Shown here one piece after another: positions 1-10,159 of a DNA stretch of 64,000 bases (positions are counted from its first letter, which is position 1; each line of letters starts with the position of its first letter). The position numbers and the translations under genes are program-made. Below the pieces are notes generated by a model, which worked only from the letters and a program-made list of their open reading frames with translations, was not told where the DNA came from and searched no databases. The DNA comes from Ariolimax columbianus (taxonomy: Eukaryota; Mollusca; Gastropoda; Stylommatophora; Arionidae): NCBI GenBank assembly GCA_036924085.1, contig JAVGWX010000013.1, positions 60,604,390 to 60,668,389 on the forward strand. The letters run 5' to 3'.

Positions 1-95
1 CAATTGTCGGGCTGAAAGGAGCTGAAACCGCAGCCTCGCTGTAAACTGCACAAACGGCTTGTTCAGGATGGACGCAGAAGTAGAAAGCGAATACG
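1..95 (+). repeat. SINE-A fragment (3' part)
   Basis: Matches the SINE-A family core 'gcagcctcgctgtaaact' and the following 'ttcaggatggacgcagaag', seen again at 11883, 17935 and 47826. The copy is cut by the window start, so its head is not visible. It ends in a degenerate GAAG-type tail. Confidence 0.7.
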
Positions 96-144
96 TCAAA
101 ACCCACTAATCAAGAAATCCCACCTACCTTCCCCCGATTAGTTC

Positions 145-365
145 TCCGTGGAAACATGCTGTTTCATGGTCCACTGGCTAACGAGGTGGGGATCGGCTCT
201 GTAATCCCCACAGTTTTGAGCTTGCGGAGGAACCTCGCACTGCACTACAACCAGGAAAAATCCCGGTCAACTTTCTCAAGCACGTCTCTGGGTGTGAGAA
301 GAACCACTGTAACCTCCCCTCCCCCCCCCCCCACCAACAAAGGAAGTCGTCAATAGTACCTAACT
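145..365 (+). repeat. Element B fragment
   Basis: Diverged copy of dispersed element B: 'gaaacatgctgtttcatgg' then 'ctggctaacgaggtgggga' parallels 15452-15520 and 48770-48830. It contains a 12-C run at 321-332. Short open frames across it are not genes. Confidence 0.55.
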
Positions 366-540
366 CAAGTACGAGTGGTATTAGCAAGAACAACAACAGC
401 TCGAGAATGTTCGTCAAGAGAGAACAACTCAAGCGAGCTGCTTTGAAAACAAACAAACCGTTCTGGTTTAGCTCAACAAGTGGTCGGCCCTGCATGTAGT
501 CTCTTTCAGAGTAGTCTGCATTAAATAATTAATGTCAAAA

Positions 541-1255
541 CAATCATAAATGGGTATGGTCAGATACCGCTGCGAGGCGAGAACACGAGCAAAACCTACA
601 CTACGACCAATAGGCCTTCATCAGGGACAACAAATAACAACGATAATTAGCTAACGAATCAAACAAGAAGGGATTAATACACAATGGGGGATATCAATAC
701 ACAGGGGGGGGGGGGATAAAGGATTTACTTAATCCTCATCCTATACCGGCCTCTATCTATATGTCTGCCTCTTACCTCTCTACCTGAATCATCTTTCGGT
801 CTTTCAGTACCTGACCACCAGGCCTTTTCCCACTTTTACGCCCTCCTGGCTATCTCATCCCATACCGGCCTCCATCTATCCGCCTGCCTCTTTCCTCTCT
901 ACCTGAATCATCTTTTGGTCTTTCCGTAGCTAACCACCACTGCCTTACGGGCCTTTTCCCACTTCTTACGCCCTCCTGGCTACCTCATCCCGCATGTGTC
1001 TGTCATTTGGGTTCCTGCCCCCGTCTCGCAAGGAGTGGAGTGGCCTGACTTTTTTTTTTCCAGTTAAGTAAACCCTTTTTTCACCCCTATGTATTGATAT
1101 CATTACCATTATGTATTAATCCCTTCTTCTTTGATTCGTTAGTTAATTGTTATTTGTTTTCCCTGATGAAGGCTTATTGGTCGTGACGTAAGTTTCGTTT
1201 GTGTTTTCGTCCGGTGCGGTATCAGACTATACCCATTCATGATTCTTTTGCACTT
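541..1255. mobile_element. Element P, foldback copy with inverted arms
   Basis: The left arm (about 541-705) and right arm (about 1087-1250) are inverted copies of each other: the left begins 'atgggtatggtcagatacc' and the right ends with its complement. Each arm carries the motif 'ccctgatgaaggc' followed by a short hairpin. The 380-bp middle holds a pyrimidine-rich direct duplication of about 126 bp (750-866 and 876-1000). The same middle plus right arm recurs at 28790-29215. Inverted long terminal arms are known from Penelope-like elements and foldback DNA elements; no transposase or RT is present to decide. Poly-G of 12 at 704-715. Confidence 0.55.
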
Positions 1256-2124
1256 TGTTTTTACCTTATATATCCACAGTGCCACCGCAGCCTCGCCTTA
1301 TTTTAATAAAATAATTAACAAGCCTACTGGCAGTATCCGTGCAGAAGATCTGCCCGTCAATCAAAATGTACAACATGAAAGAAACAACAGCTGTATAGCA
1401 ATTTGAGAATATGCCTCTTCCCGCACCCCTCGCAATCATCTCCATCCAACCCGTAAATCTTTCCCTTTCCCCCTCAGCCCAGGCGCTCCCATCTCAACCT
1501 GTCTGTCTTCTCCTCCCTCACAGGACCATCGCTTCCTTCCCTCCCGAATGTGCTAGCTTTAAATGGGATCTAGCATTGATTTTGTCGCTATTTCTTGTCA
1601 GAGGAGGTCGCTATTTCTTATCAGAGGAGGTCACTGTGGTCGAGGTCTATCAAAGCGAAGAACGAAAACAGTAGGTGATCGAATCCCGCGAGCTTCAAGC
1701 GAAATCCGGTTTCAATAGATATGGGACCAGAGTGTCTGCATCCTGAGTTACCTCCAGTCATCTTGACTTATGTCTTGCCACTGGTCCAAGGTAGCTCGGG
1801 AACAGAGAGCGAGGTTGATAACCAGCACAGCTTCTTCCTCACTATAATCCAAATACAGCACAAGTTACATCATCAAGACAAAACCGTCTGCTGACGTCGC
1901 CATAATCGCTTGTGATGGACAACTAACATTTAAAAAAAAAACCCACTCTGGTCAGTCTCTGCGTGTTTTTCGTTGCCTTCTCGACACCTTTAACCACTTG
2001 TGTATTACAACATCATCAACAGTATCGTAAACCCTCCACACTTCTCTATATGCTCTGTGATGAAGAAGAAAGCCACGCAATTATCAGTATCATTACACAA
2101 ACCAAAAGCGTGACCTTTATTATT
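1256..2124. other. Mostly unassigned; possible diverged SINE-D at 1620-1830
   Basis: No gene or clear repeat recognised in most of the stretch. Around 1675-1830 there is a B-box-like 'gtgatcgaatcccgcg' and then 'cttgccactggtccaaggtagctcggga', which weakly parallels the body of SINE-D at 33628. A 25-bp direct repeat 'gtcgctatttctt' occurs at 1588 and 1608. Confidence 0.3.
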
Positions 2125-2423
2125 GGATGTATGTTGTTGTTATTGTTGTTTAAAGCCCACAAAATGGTAATTCTACTTTTTTGTGCGCCCTGAAAAGGAC
2201 GTTAAGTTGCGGGTTGTAGTAGTTTTCCTCACATCCCGAGCATGCTGATGATGGTGGACCGCGGTCCTCCAGGCGGTTGTGCTATGCTTGGCTTCATCAG
2301 CGTGGCGCTCCCTACTACGGGGATCACATCGATTCACATCTCGTCAGCCAGGCTGCCTTGAGAATATTATGTTTCTAGGAAACGCTACATGGGAGAGATA
2401 GTGGTCTTGGTCAGTGAATTAAC
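2125..2423 (-). mobile_element. Element B copy
   Basis: On the minus strand it reads from array 2424-2830 into the B body (complement of 'ggtcctccaggcggttgtg' at 2266) and ends with a CAA-rich tail (plus strand 'ttgttgttattgttgttt' at 2132). The same body occurs at 15376-15690, 21510-21730 and 48680-48955. No coding capacity is seen, so a SINE-like or LINE 3'-derived unit is most likely. Confidence 0.65.
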
Positions 2424-2830
2424 CCTGATGCGACGATCTGGTCAGTATGTTGTGCCTGACCCTGATGCGACGTCCTGGTCAGTATGTTGTGCCTGACCCT
2501 GATGCGACGTCCTGGTCAGTATGTTGTGCCTGACCCTGATGCGACGTCCTGGTCAGTATGTTGTGCCTGACCCTGATGCGACGTCCTGGTCAGTATGTTG
2601 TGCCTGACCCTGATGCGACGTCCTGGTCAGTATGTTGTGCCTGACCCTGATGCGACGTCCTGGTCAGTATGTTGTGCATGAGCCTGATGCGACGTCCTGG
2701 TCAGTATGTTGTGCCTGACCCTGATGCGACGTCCTGGTCAGTATGTTGTGCCTGACCCTGATGCGACGTCCTGGTCAGTATGTTGTGCCTGACCCTGATG
2801 CGACGTCCTGGTCAGTATGTTGTGCCTGAC
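2424..2830. repeat. 37-bp tandem array, 11 units
   Basis: Eleven nearly identical 37-bp units, each starting 'cctgatgcgacgtcctggtc' and containing 'agtatgttgtgcctgac'. No spacers, so this is a minisatellite and not a CRISPR array. The complement of the unit contains 'cagggtcagg' and 'aacatactga', the same core as the array at 35489-36486, and corresponds to the 5' edge of element B, which lies directly to the left. Confidence 0.95.
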
Positions 2831-2879
2831 TGGACTGGCGTCTACATTCCCCATCATTGCATATGTATAACACACACGG

Positions 2880-3135
2880 CATGAGCGCTGATTGGAGCAT
2901 TGGTAGAGCACTAGCTTTTCATGGCAAAGGTACGGGGTTCAACTCCCGCTACCGGCAGCTTCAGTCGACTATAAATGGGTACCTAGCTGACTCCCAGGGA
3001 AGGAAAAAGACTGCAAGGAAGAGAACTGGCCATCTCACCTCACAAATCTGTGGCTTAATAAACTGAAGTCTCTAACACTTCATCCACGACGGCACTATTT
3101 GCTATGGGACTAACTTTATCATTACCATAAAACAA
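2880..3135 (+). mobile_element. SINE-E (tRNA-headed)
   Basis: The head has an A-box-like 'gcattggtagagcac' and B-box-like 'ggggttcaactcccg' 34 bp apart, the layout of a tRNA-derived polymerase III promoter. The body continues through 'ctgtggcttaataaactgaa'. A second copy lies inverted at 17170-17425. The anticodon stem does not pair, so this is not a functional tRNA gene. Confidence 0.7.
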
Positions 3136-3532
3136 ACGCACCAAATCCGCGCCTTGTTCTCAAGACGTCTTTGCTGGTGCTCAATTTGGTGGTGATACGA
3201 TTATTTGTTCCTAGACAAACGCGACAAACAATCAGACAAACCTAGAGAATTGTGTAAATGGATGTGTTGCCGTAGTGCTTGCTGCAGTTTTTATTTGTAA
3301 TACGGTATTGTTGACATGCCCGTGTCCGCTATATCCTTCCATAGTGACGTACACTGGTGCTAAGTCGCTCGCGTCAGGACCGCGATAAACTTACTGACTA
3401 AAACATTCACATCATGTCCACTCGGTATACCTGGAAATAGGTTGCGTTACATGAGCCCGGTTAACGAGGTAGGGATCGGCACTACGATCCCCATAATTGT
3501 GAGACAGATTTGAAGCCTTTCATTGCACTACC
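3136..3532. other. Unassigned; element B fragment at 3400-3532
   Basis: Nothing recognised in 3136-3400. From about 3400 the text 'ggttaacgaggtagggatcg' followed by 'actacgatccccataatt' matches the mid-part of element B on the plus strand. Confidence 0.4.
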
Positions 3533-3790
3533 GGGGACGGCGTGTGCTAGTGGTTAAGTGGCACCGCTCCATATCAGAAGATGCTGAGTTCACTCTCAAT
3601 CACACCACCGGCCGTTACCTCGGGGAAGCAAACCCTTAGAAAATGCAGGAGGAAGCAGACCCTTACATAAAATGTATGCCGAAGTCGGATGTACTGGGTC
3701 GACAGGCGTAAAATATAAACAAAGTGCATATCACATCACCTTGGTGAATGGAGAAATAAGGCGAACGCATAAACAATTTTTAAAAAAAAA
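3533..3790 (+). mobile_element. SINE-C (tRNA-headed), diverged copy
   Basis: Starts 'ggcgtgtgctagtggttaag' (A-box region) and continues 'accggccgttacc', 'gcaggaggaagcagaccc', 'gaagtcggatgtactgggtc', ending in 'gaataaggcgaacgcaaa'-like sequence. Two better copies lie at 32614-32870 and 36594-36860. The B box is eroded here ('ctcaatcacaccacc'). Confidence 0.7.
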
Positions 3791-3844
3791 TCGCACTACC
3801 TCCAGGAGGATGGAAAAAATACATGAAAAAATCAACATTTTTTA

Positions 3845-3965
3845 ATGGGTATGGTCAGATACCGAGAACACAGACAAAACCTACGTTTCGACCAATAGTC
3901 CTTCATCAGGGACAACAATACTGAACTAACAAATCAACATAGAAGGAAAAAATGGTCCCAGACCC
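3845..3965 (-). repeat. Element P terminus, single arm
   Basis: Minus strand carries 'ccctgatgaaggactattgg' followed by 'tcgaaacgtagg' and ends in the shared 'ggtatctgaccatacccat'. Of the copies here this one has the intact GAAAC after the hairpin. Confidence 0.65.
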
Positions 3966-4239
3966 ACCTTTATCAGTTCGCCCCACGGGATGAGCCACTT
4001 CAACCTGCTAAAAGTTACAACATTCTCAACAATGAAGAGTCCGCACGACTAGCTTCAGATAACGCACTAGCGATGCGAATAGAAGGCTGGAGTGGTGCTA
4101 TTCTTTCATCCCAGATACAAAATTATGGAATCAGAATGGGAAAATAAACAACATACGCAAATCATTTCTTCCCATGTGTTGACTTTCTGGCAAACATTGA
4201 TTAACAATCGTTCTTGCTTCTTGTCCTGCTTGTGTCTTT

Positions 4240-4740
4240 CAGCGTCAAGTTATGAAGAGGTTTCTTGATCGGGTTCTAGCATGTGCTTCGTAGCTTTTGT
4301 TATTTCTGCTATCCATCTTCTACATGGTCGGCCCTTGACTTTGTATCCGTTGTATCTTAATAGCATTGTTACCATCTGCTGTTTGACGTGTCACGTGGCC
4401 GAACCATTTGGTTTACTGTCTCTAGCACTGGTGTTGTACCTACATGTTTCCTAATATCTTCGTTTCTGATTTTATCCGTTCTTGTTACTCCGAGCATTCG
4501 GCGCAAGCATCTCTGTTGTTATTATGTTTCATTTAACTTTGTCCAATTCTGGCGCTGATAGCACAATGTTGTTAGGAATATCGTGTTGTATAACCTTCTT
4601 TTTGTATCCATTGTAACGTGCTTACATTGTAATATCGGGGACATTTGCCCAATGATTTGACTTGCTTTATTACATCTGTTATGGATTTCGATGTCGCCTT
4701 TGCCGCCTGCTGAGATTATGTTACCTGGGTACTATTAATA
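4240..4740 (-). pseudogene. LINE C-terminal tail remnant (LINE-F-like)
   Basis: Minus-strand reading around 4510-4400 gives RMLGVTRTDKIRNEDIR, the conserved region after the RT fingers of many non-LTR retrotransposons, followed by a GHVTR-type segment and a degraded end. Several stops and frame changes; no ORF over 60 aa. A similar motif is on the plus strand at 16383-16610. Family assignment is tentative. Confidence 0.55.
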
Positions 4741-5099
4741 ATCGTATGCAGGCATAATCCGAGCGGGCAAAGCGATCAGAAAGCGTGTCGCTATCGACAA
4801 AAGGCCCAGGTTAAATGTGATTGATATGACGAATCTTAAGGAAGAAATCTAAAAATATAACCAAACTCGCAGGGAAAGGAGGAAGGGAGTTCAAAGAATA
4901 CTCAGCACAAAATAGTGGAATAACAAGCCAGGTCAATTAAGGTCCATGCGAGAAGCTAAGTAAAGCTGACTAAGGTAATATAGTTGAATTATTGTATACA
5001 TTTTAGTGCTTTTTGAAAAAAAGCGTGTTATAAAAAAAATTATTGATTTCTTTGACACCTTTTTTGGATTGTTTTTCAGAGATTTGAAATCTTTCTCAA
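4741..5099. other. Unassigned AT-rich stretch
   Basis: No coding, RNA or repeat feature recognised. Confidence 0.3.
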
Positions 5100-5330
5100 A
5101 AATGTAAGTAATATGTTACTTTGCAGAACGTTGCTTCTCCCAACCGTCAACCTATTTGGCTGTTATAAGTTTCTTCAAAGGTAGGCCTGCCATTACATTC
5201 CGAACGTGGAGTAGCGATGGCATATAACCTGTGTCTGTCAAACTGGACACGATGAGATTCGAGTCGGGTGCACTGGAATTGTGAAACAAACGTTTTACCT
5301 CTAGGTCATGTAGACCTTCCGATATATCTT
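5100..5330 (-). mobile_element. SINE-J (tRNA-headed)
   Basis: Homologous along its length to 19535-19765: shared 'tttgcagaacgt', 'aacctatttggctgttata', 'gtgtctg(t/c)caaac', then a tRNA-like head on the minus strand whose B box reads as the complement of 'gagattcgagtcgggtg'. Both copies lie on the minus strand. Confidence 0.65.
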
Positions 5331-5395
5331 ATATTAAATTATAATATTATATTACGATAGGACTCACTCACGCTTACGTGTGTCTGAGATACAAC

Positions 5396-5450
5396 AAAGC
5401 ACACATGCGCGCACGTATACACACATGCACGCGCAGACATACGTTTGCAC
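5396..5450. repeat. Alternating purine-pyrimidine tract
   Basis: A run of CA/CG/TA steps such as 'acacatgcgcgcacgtatac' and 'acatgcacgcgcagacatac'. Simple-sequence, possible Z-DNA former; nothing more is visible. Confidence 0.5.
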
Positions 5451-5544
5451 TTCAATACACAGATCAACCAACAAAATGTAGACAATCTGCAGCCTTTACC
5501 CCCATATTGTCGCAAAAATGTAATTAAAGTGCATTGTTATAGAG

Positions 5545-6420
5545 TCCAGGTCAAGTCAAGTTATCCCGTAACTGATGAGGGCTTTGGGGCACACATGAAG
5601 GCATCCCCACATCCCAACTCCACCACTCCCCGTGTCTCCACTCGTCGGAGATTGGTCCATTCTTTAATGTTGTCCTCTTAACCCTTTTTGGGACGACCTC
5701 TTCGTTGTCCGCCTTAACCCTTTCCGTGAAGGTCGGATTTCCAAGACCGTTTGATCCTGATATGTGGCCGTACCAAGCGAGTTTCCTTCTTTTGACAGTT
5801 GCCAAGAGGTCTTCAAAAGGTCATATTGCTGTTTAAATTTTTTTCTAGCATTTCCTCACTTGTAACTTGATCTTTGTACGTGATGTTTAGACGTATTCCT
5901 AAACATCTCATCTCATGGCATGTATACACCGCTAAAGTTCAGCTGTAATTGTCCATGTCTCACAAGCTTAGAGGAATATTGACAGGACTAATGTACGCAT
6001 TAACCTGACCTTCGTGCATATGGCTAACCGTTTATCTTGCTAGATTTTGCTAAGTCGTGCAAACGCCGCTACTGTCAGTGATATTCTGGCCAGCACCTCA
6101 CATTTTGATCCTTCATCACTGACAATCGAACCCATATATTTAAAACGGTCAACCACTTCGAGTTCCTGGCCATTAGCTTTTATCCTAACGTTGAAGCCCT
6201 CAGCGTTTTTTCCCCACTAATGTTGTCTTTTCAGCGTTAATCTCCATATCATAGTCAAGAGCTGTTTGAGCCAGCCTTCTGGTCCATTCCCGGAGGTCCT
6301 CTCCCGTGCACACCAACCCATCGATTTCATCTGCAAAATGTTCATTGGTACAGAACTGCAAAAGATCGGGACGCATACATAATACTGTTGGCTTCCATGC
6401 ATACGTCACTTATGTCGGAT
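5545..6420 (-). mobile_element. LINE-R 3' half, RT motif C to tail (decayed)
   Basis: Minus-strand frames give, in order, FADEIDGL (RT catalytic motif C, normally FADDIDGL; the second Asp is changed to Glu), ALDYDMEINAEKT, ELEVVDRFKYMGSIVSDEG, and then LATVKRRKLAWYGHIS near 5800-5750. The order matches LINE-R copies at 10160-11190 and 30290-30830. Several frameshifts; the substituted catalytic residue and breaks show it is dead. Non-LTR retrotransposons of this type replicate by target-primed reverse transcription. Confidence 0.8.
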
Positions 6421-6964
6421 TGACGCCGATGATAATCTGATACTGGGAATTTCATAGAGGTTGTGCCTGTCATGAATGGATCAGCTCTCTAACTTACCGG
6501 GAAGTTTCTGAATTATCAAATACAAAACTGGACCATAACTGGCCAAAAGTGATGATTAATAAAAACTTGTAATGGAAAAGTTTTCTTTGACGTATGCCGA
6601 TGAGCCACGTGGCAAGTTACACCCTAACTAGCTCAGTATATCTTTTTGTGGAAACCGAAACTGCTTGTGTGCAATGGTGTGTTTGCGATCGGCATCACGA
6701 TTCGGTGATGTCGGGGTCAGCTAGCTCTTCTTCGGAGGGGCGAAAAGTGAAATTAGTGGTGTGCTGATTAAGTGAACACACAAGTCAACCTCACGTCCAA
6801 GTGGTGCACACTGGGAAACTATGGCCGTAAGGCTGTAGGCAAACGAGGCAATGGCTCGCGCGGGGAAACTGGCTCCTCCAGATCAGATGCAGGTGTTGAC
6901 CCACCATGGCTTGGAGAACAGATGAACTATGCCAAGAGACAACTGCCCAAGATTCACTCATGCT
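6421..6964. other. Unassigned
   Basis: Short open frames only; no homology recognised and no repeat shared with the rest of the window. Confidence 0.3.
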
Positions 6965-7230
6965 GATACAGGTTTTAGAGATTAGATGTTACCGAAGACT
7001 TCTAAACGTCACATACAATGACCGACTTACAAATGAGGAAATAGGAGAAATAATGAAAACAGTAATAAGGCCTTTTAAAGACCTCTTGGCAACTGTCAAA
7101 AGACGGAAACTCGTTTAGTACGGCCACATCGAGATCAAATGGACTTGCAAATACGATCCTGTGCGGAAAGGTGCAAGGCGGACGAAGAAGAGGTTGTCTC
7201 CAAAAGAGATGGGAGGACAACATAGTTCAC
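6965..7230 (+). pseudogene. LINE-R tail fragment
   Basis: Reads LEIRCYRRLLNVTYNDRLTN, then FKDLLATVKRRKLV, then a stop and frame shift before the KGARRTKKR region. It is a 5'-truncated copy of the LINE-R C-terminal domain, parallel to 10800-11060 and 30510-30750. Confidence 0.8.
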
Positions 7231-7274
7231 TGAGTCTGTGTATTTTATATTTTAAATACAGAATATAATTATTC

Positions 7275-7965
7275 TCATACCGCCCACTTGAAAGATAAAA
7301 TCATCCAATAGTAGGCGGTAGGGCCCATGTTGAAGAGTACTGGCTTAGGGTGTGAAGGGTTAAATCGTATGTCCTGCGCCAAGAACGTTGCGTCGGTCAT
7401 TGTGAGTCCGTGTCGTTGCCAATAAATCATTATTATATCCATCCACATCCCTCGTGGTCGTCCTCCTGCACTGTAGCCAGATTTACCAGAGTTGTAAGCC
7501 ATCAGTGGATGTTGAAGGGCATTCTTAAGAGGACCGAACTAGCGAATTTTGTGTCTGGAAATGTTCACTCCACAAGGCATAGTGTCAACCTTGCTGAAAG
7601 TGTCTTCGTTTCGCAGCCCGTTGTTCCTGGTAACACCGATGACCTTCCTCCAACACTACATTTCCCTCGTCGAAATTCTGCTCTAACGCGCCTTGCAGAG
7701 GCCATGTTTGGCACTGGCAACCCAGAGTCGGCATATTTATATATACTTTCTGATGCTTTGTTGCCAAACTAATGCTCAGGTGCCCAAGCAGTGACGACAG
7801 CTGATAATTCACAGCGATGCTTTCTGACCCAGTCTCGATTTTCCTGCCCATCCTGCCGTATGCGGAATATACATTGCTCAAATACCTTAACACACGGGTT
7901 GGCTAAAGAGCAATATCATTTAACATTTCGTTGAGTGGTCCAGGCGCTCTGCTGATCTGCATAGT
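7275..7965 (-). mobile_element. LINE-W C-terminal part, joined to array 7966-8251
   Basis: Minus strand from 7980: INETKTETMQI, YGRMGRKIETG, SSLLGHLSISLATKHQ, TLGCQCQTWPLQGALEQ, EEGHRCYQEQ, then RGRPRG(M)W near 7450. The order is the post-RT region and tail of LINE-W, also found at 37971-39190 (+), 46510-47000 (-) and 48935-49250 (+). Frameshifts split it into frames of 75-102 aa. The RT portion upstream of INETKTE is replaced by the tandem array. Confidence 0.8.
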
Positions 7966-8251
7966 TTCTGTCTTGGTTTCATTAATTCAATTTCTGTCTT
8001 GGTTTCATTAATTCAATTTCTGTCTTGGTTTCATTAATTCAATTTCTGTCTTGGTTTCATTAATTCAATTTCTGTTTTGGTTTCATTAATTCAATTTCTG
8101 TCTTGGTTTCATTAATTCAATTTATGTCTTGGTTTCATTAATTCAATTTCTGTCTTGGTTTCATTAATTCAATTTCTGTCTTGGTTTCATTAATTCAATT
8201 TCTGTCTTGGTTTTATTAATTCAATTGCTGTCTTCGTTTCATTAATTCAAA
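7966..8251. repeat. 26-bp tandem array, 11 units, inside LINE-W RT codons
   Basis: Eleven units of 'ttctgtcttggtttcattaa' plus 'ttcaat'. The complement of the unit encodes INETKTE, the RT motif-D region of LINE-W. The left neighbour 7275-7965 continues in the LINE frame directly from the first unit, so the array arose from LINE codons. Confidence 0.93.
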
Positions 8252-8598
8252 ACAATTATGCTAAAAGCGTTTCCCGTTCCCAACCACTTAATAGTAGTTG
8301 TTCATCGCAATCGAGATAGCGACTGTGTTAGACACGTGTATTCAAATGTTGCGGAATTTCAAATGCTCTAAAGGTAGATATTAAAAGGAAAGGTAATTAT
8401 GATAATATGAGTCATGTACCTGGGGCGCTTTCCAGGTGGGCTATCAATATTCTAATTGCAGTGATAGTGGCAGGTATGCCAAGATTGGTCTACAGCCACG
8501 GTTCTTGACAAACAGGGAGTTCGGAGACGTAAATTACATAATTTCGGACAATGGAATGTTCGTCCCAGACGATAAAGACGAAAAGTAGTTAAGAGAAA

Positions 8599-8656
<58 letters not shown>

Positions 8657-9559
8657 TCATATAATTACGTCGCGTTCAGTGAAAGTCAAATGGGAGGTTC
8701 GATAGCTGACTCACCTGTTTTCAAAATACGAACGTCTAAATATAATTCATCCCAAATAGACATGAGTGTTACCGTGGCATGTACGGGAATCAAAGAATAG
8801 CAGTACTCTAAGCTGTTAAGCATATTGGACACACCGTCATGTGTAAAATATTAGCAACAAAAACATCACCAGATATGGACGGGTCAACATCGGATAACTT
8901 GTCACGTAGCTGTTAGCACATTCTGTGTTAAGCCAGGCATGTCGTAAGATGTGACTAAGGAAGGTTGGGTACGGGGCTTGTCACACCATCCTGTTTAAAG
9001 AAAGTTTAAGCTACAAAAAACGTCTCCAGATATGGACAGGTCAACATTTGATGACTTCCACCTCATTGTTGAAAATATTCCCCTTTATAAATATTGTTCG
9101 TTTTCATTTTCAATGCAGCAAGCAACACGTTACGTTTTTTCCACATATCCTGGCCAAGATTACGGTAGGAAAGAACGAGCAGCTCCATTACATACCATAC
9201 TACATTACGTAAACTGCTACACACGAGGCACAAACCATAAGTCCATGTGGGGATAATCAATGTCCATCCCTTCTTTCGTGACATATCAATCAATCTATGT
9301 TCTTTATGAGGCCAAACACGGCACATGAGGCATAAACCAGTGCTCTGCGTTTTAATCTGTGTGACGTCACTCTTTTTTAGTTCATGTATGTTATTCAAGC
9401 CCATATTGGAACCCCTCTAGCGATTGTTCTGCGGAAAGTTTCTTTCTGTCTTCCACTTTTCCTGCTGACAGACGGTTAGCCCATAAATGCTTGCAGAGGG
9501 AGAATGCTGTTATCTATTCTTGGAACATATCCGATGTACGACCACCGTTTCAGGGTTTT
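8252..9559. other. Unassigned; (AG)n at 8605-8655 and a 45-bp duplication
   Basis: Holds a pure AG dinucleotide tract of about 45 bp. A segment with 'catatggac'-like 'ccagatatggac(g/a)ggtcaac' occurs twice, near 8870 and 9024, together with a shared 'caccatcctg' context. No gene recognised; ORFs of 74 and 113 aa here overlap on opposite strands and resemble nothing I know. Confidence 0.35.
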
Positions 9560-9995
9560 TTGGTGGTGTTTTTTTTCATATTTAATGATGAAAAATAATG
9601 TTGATTGGTGACTTCTCTGTTTCGTGGCATAGCCAATTAGCAACCGTCTTCCAACAAATCCGGTCTTCAGCTACCCTATGCCTCTCACCAGATAAAGCCC
9701 AGAGACCAAAGTTCATTTTCACAGTTTCTTTTTCAGATGTTTCTCGGTCTACCTCTCATCTTTCTTTGTGGATTACATGTTATGGCGTGTTTGGTCACGT
9801 CTGATGGTGATTTTCGTAGCTTGTGTCCTATCCAACCCCATTTCCTACATTTGACCTACTGCTCCATTGGTTGTTGTTGGCTCCTTCCCCGTTGGCCTTC
9901 ATTCCTCATCATGTCTTGCCAGCCTATATCAATTATCCTCCGTAGACATTTATTTACGAACGACTGGAGTTTAATATGTATTGCCTTTGTCGTTC
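9560..9995 (-). pseudogene. LINE-G C-terminal tail
   Basis: Minus strand gives VNKCLRRIIDIGWQD, then WGWIGHKLRKSPSDVTKHA, then KMRGRPRN, then a LKTGFVGRRL-like end. This is the conserved last 130 residues of a common invertebrate non-LTR retrotransposon (R(W)xWIGHxLRK ... RGRPR). Frameshifts and stops throughout. A related copy is at 25275-25580 and a better-preserved relative at 55430-55660. Confidence 0.7.
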
Positions 9996-10159
9996 ACCAA
10001 CTTTCTGCTCAGTGCGGGAGCACTGACTTGACAGTGGAATGAAACAATCTTAACTCGGCATCAGTCTTTATTTCTCTAGATTTCCACGTTTTTCAGTAAC
10101 AGGAATGCGGTTCTTGTCTTTCTAATTCCAGCCCTCACATCTGCATATGTGTTCCCTTA

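Noticed and set aside
2424..2830. CRISPR array
   Set aside because: Units are contiguous 37-bp copies without unique spacers, there are no cas genes, and the DNA is animal. The same applies to 35489-36486, 44872-45182 and 32228-32540.
2880..2960. Functional tRNA gene
   Set aside because: A and B boxes are present but the anticodon and acceptor stems do not pair; a second copy with the same body shows that it is a SINE head. The same reasoning was applied to 32614, 33488, 36594 and 59555.
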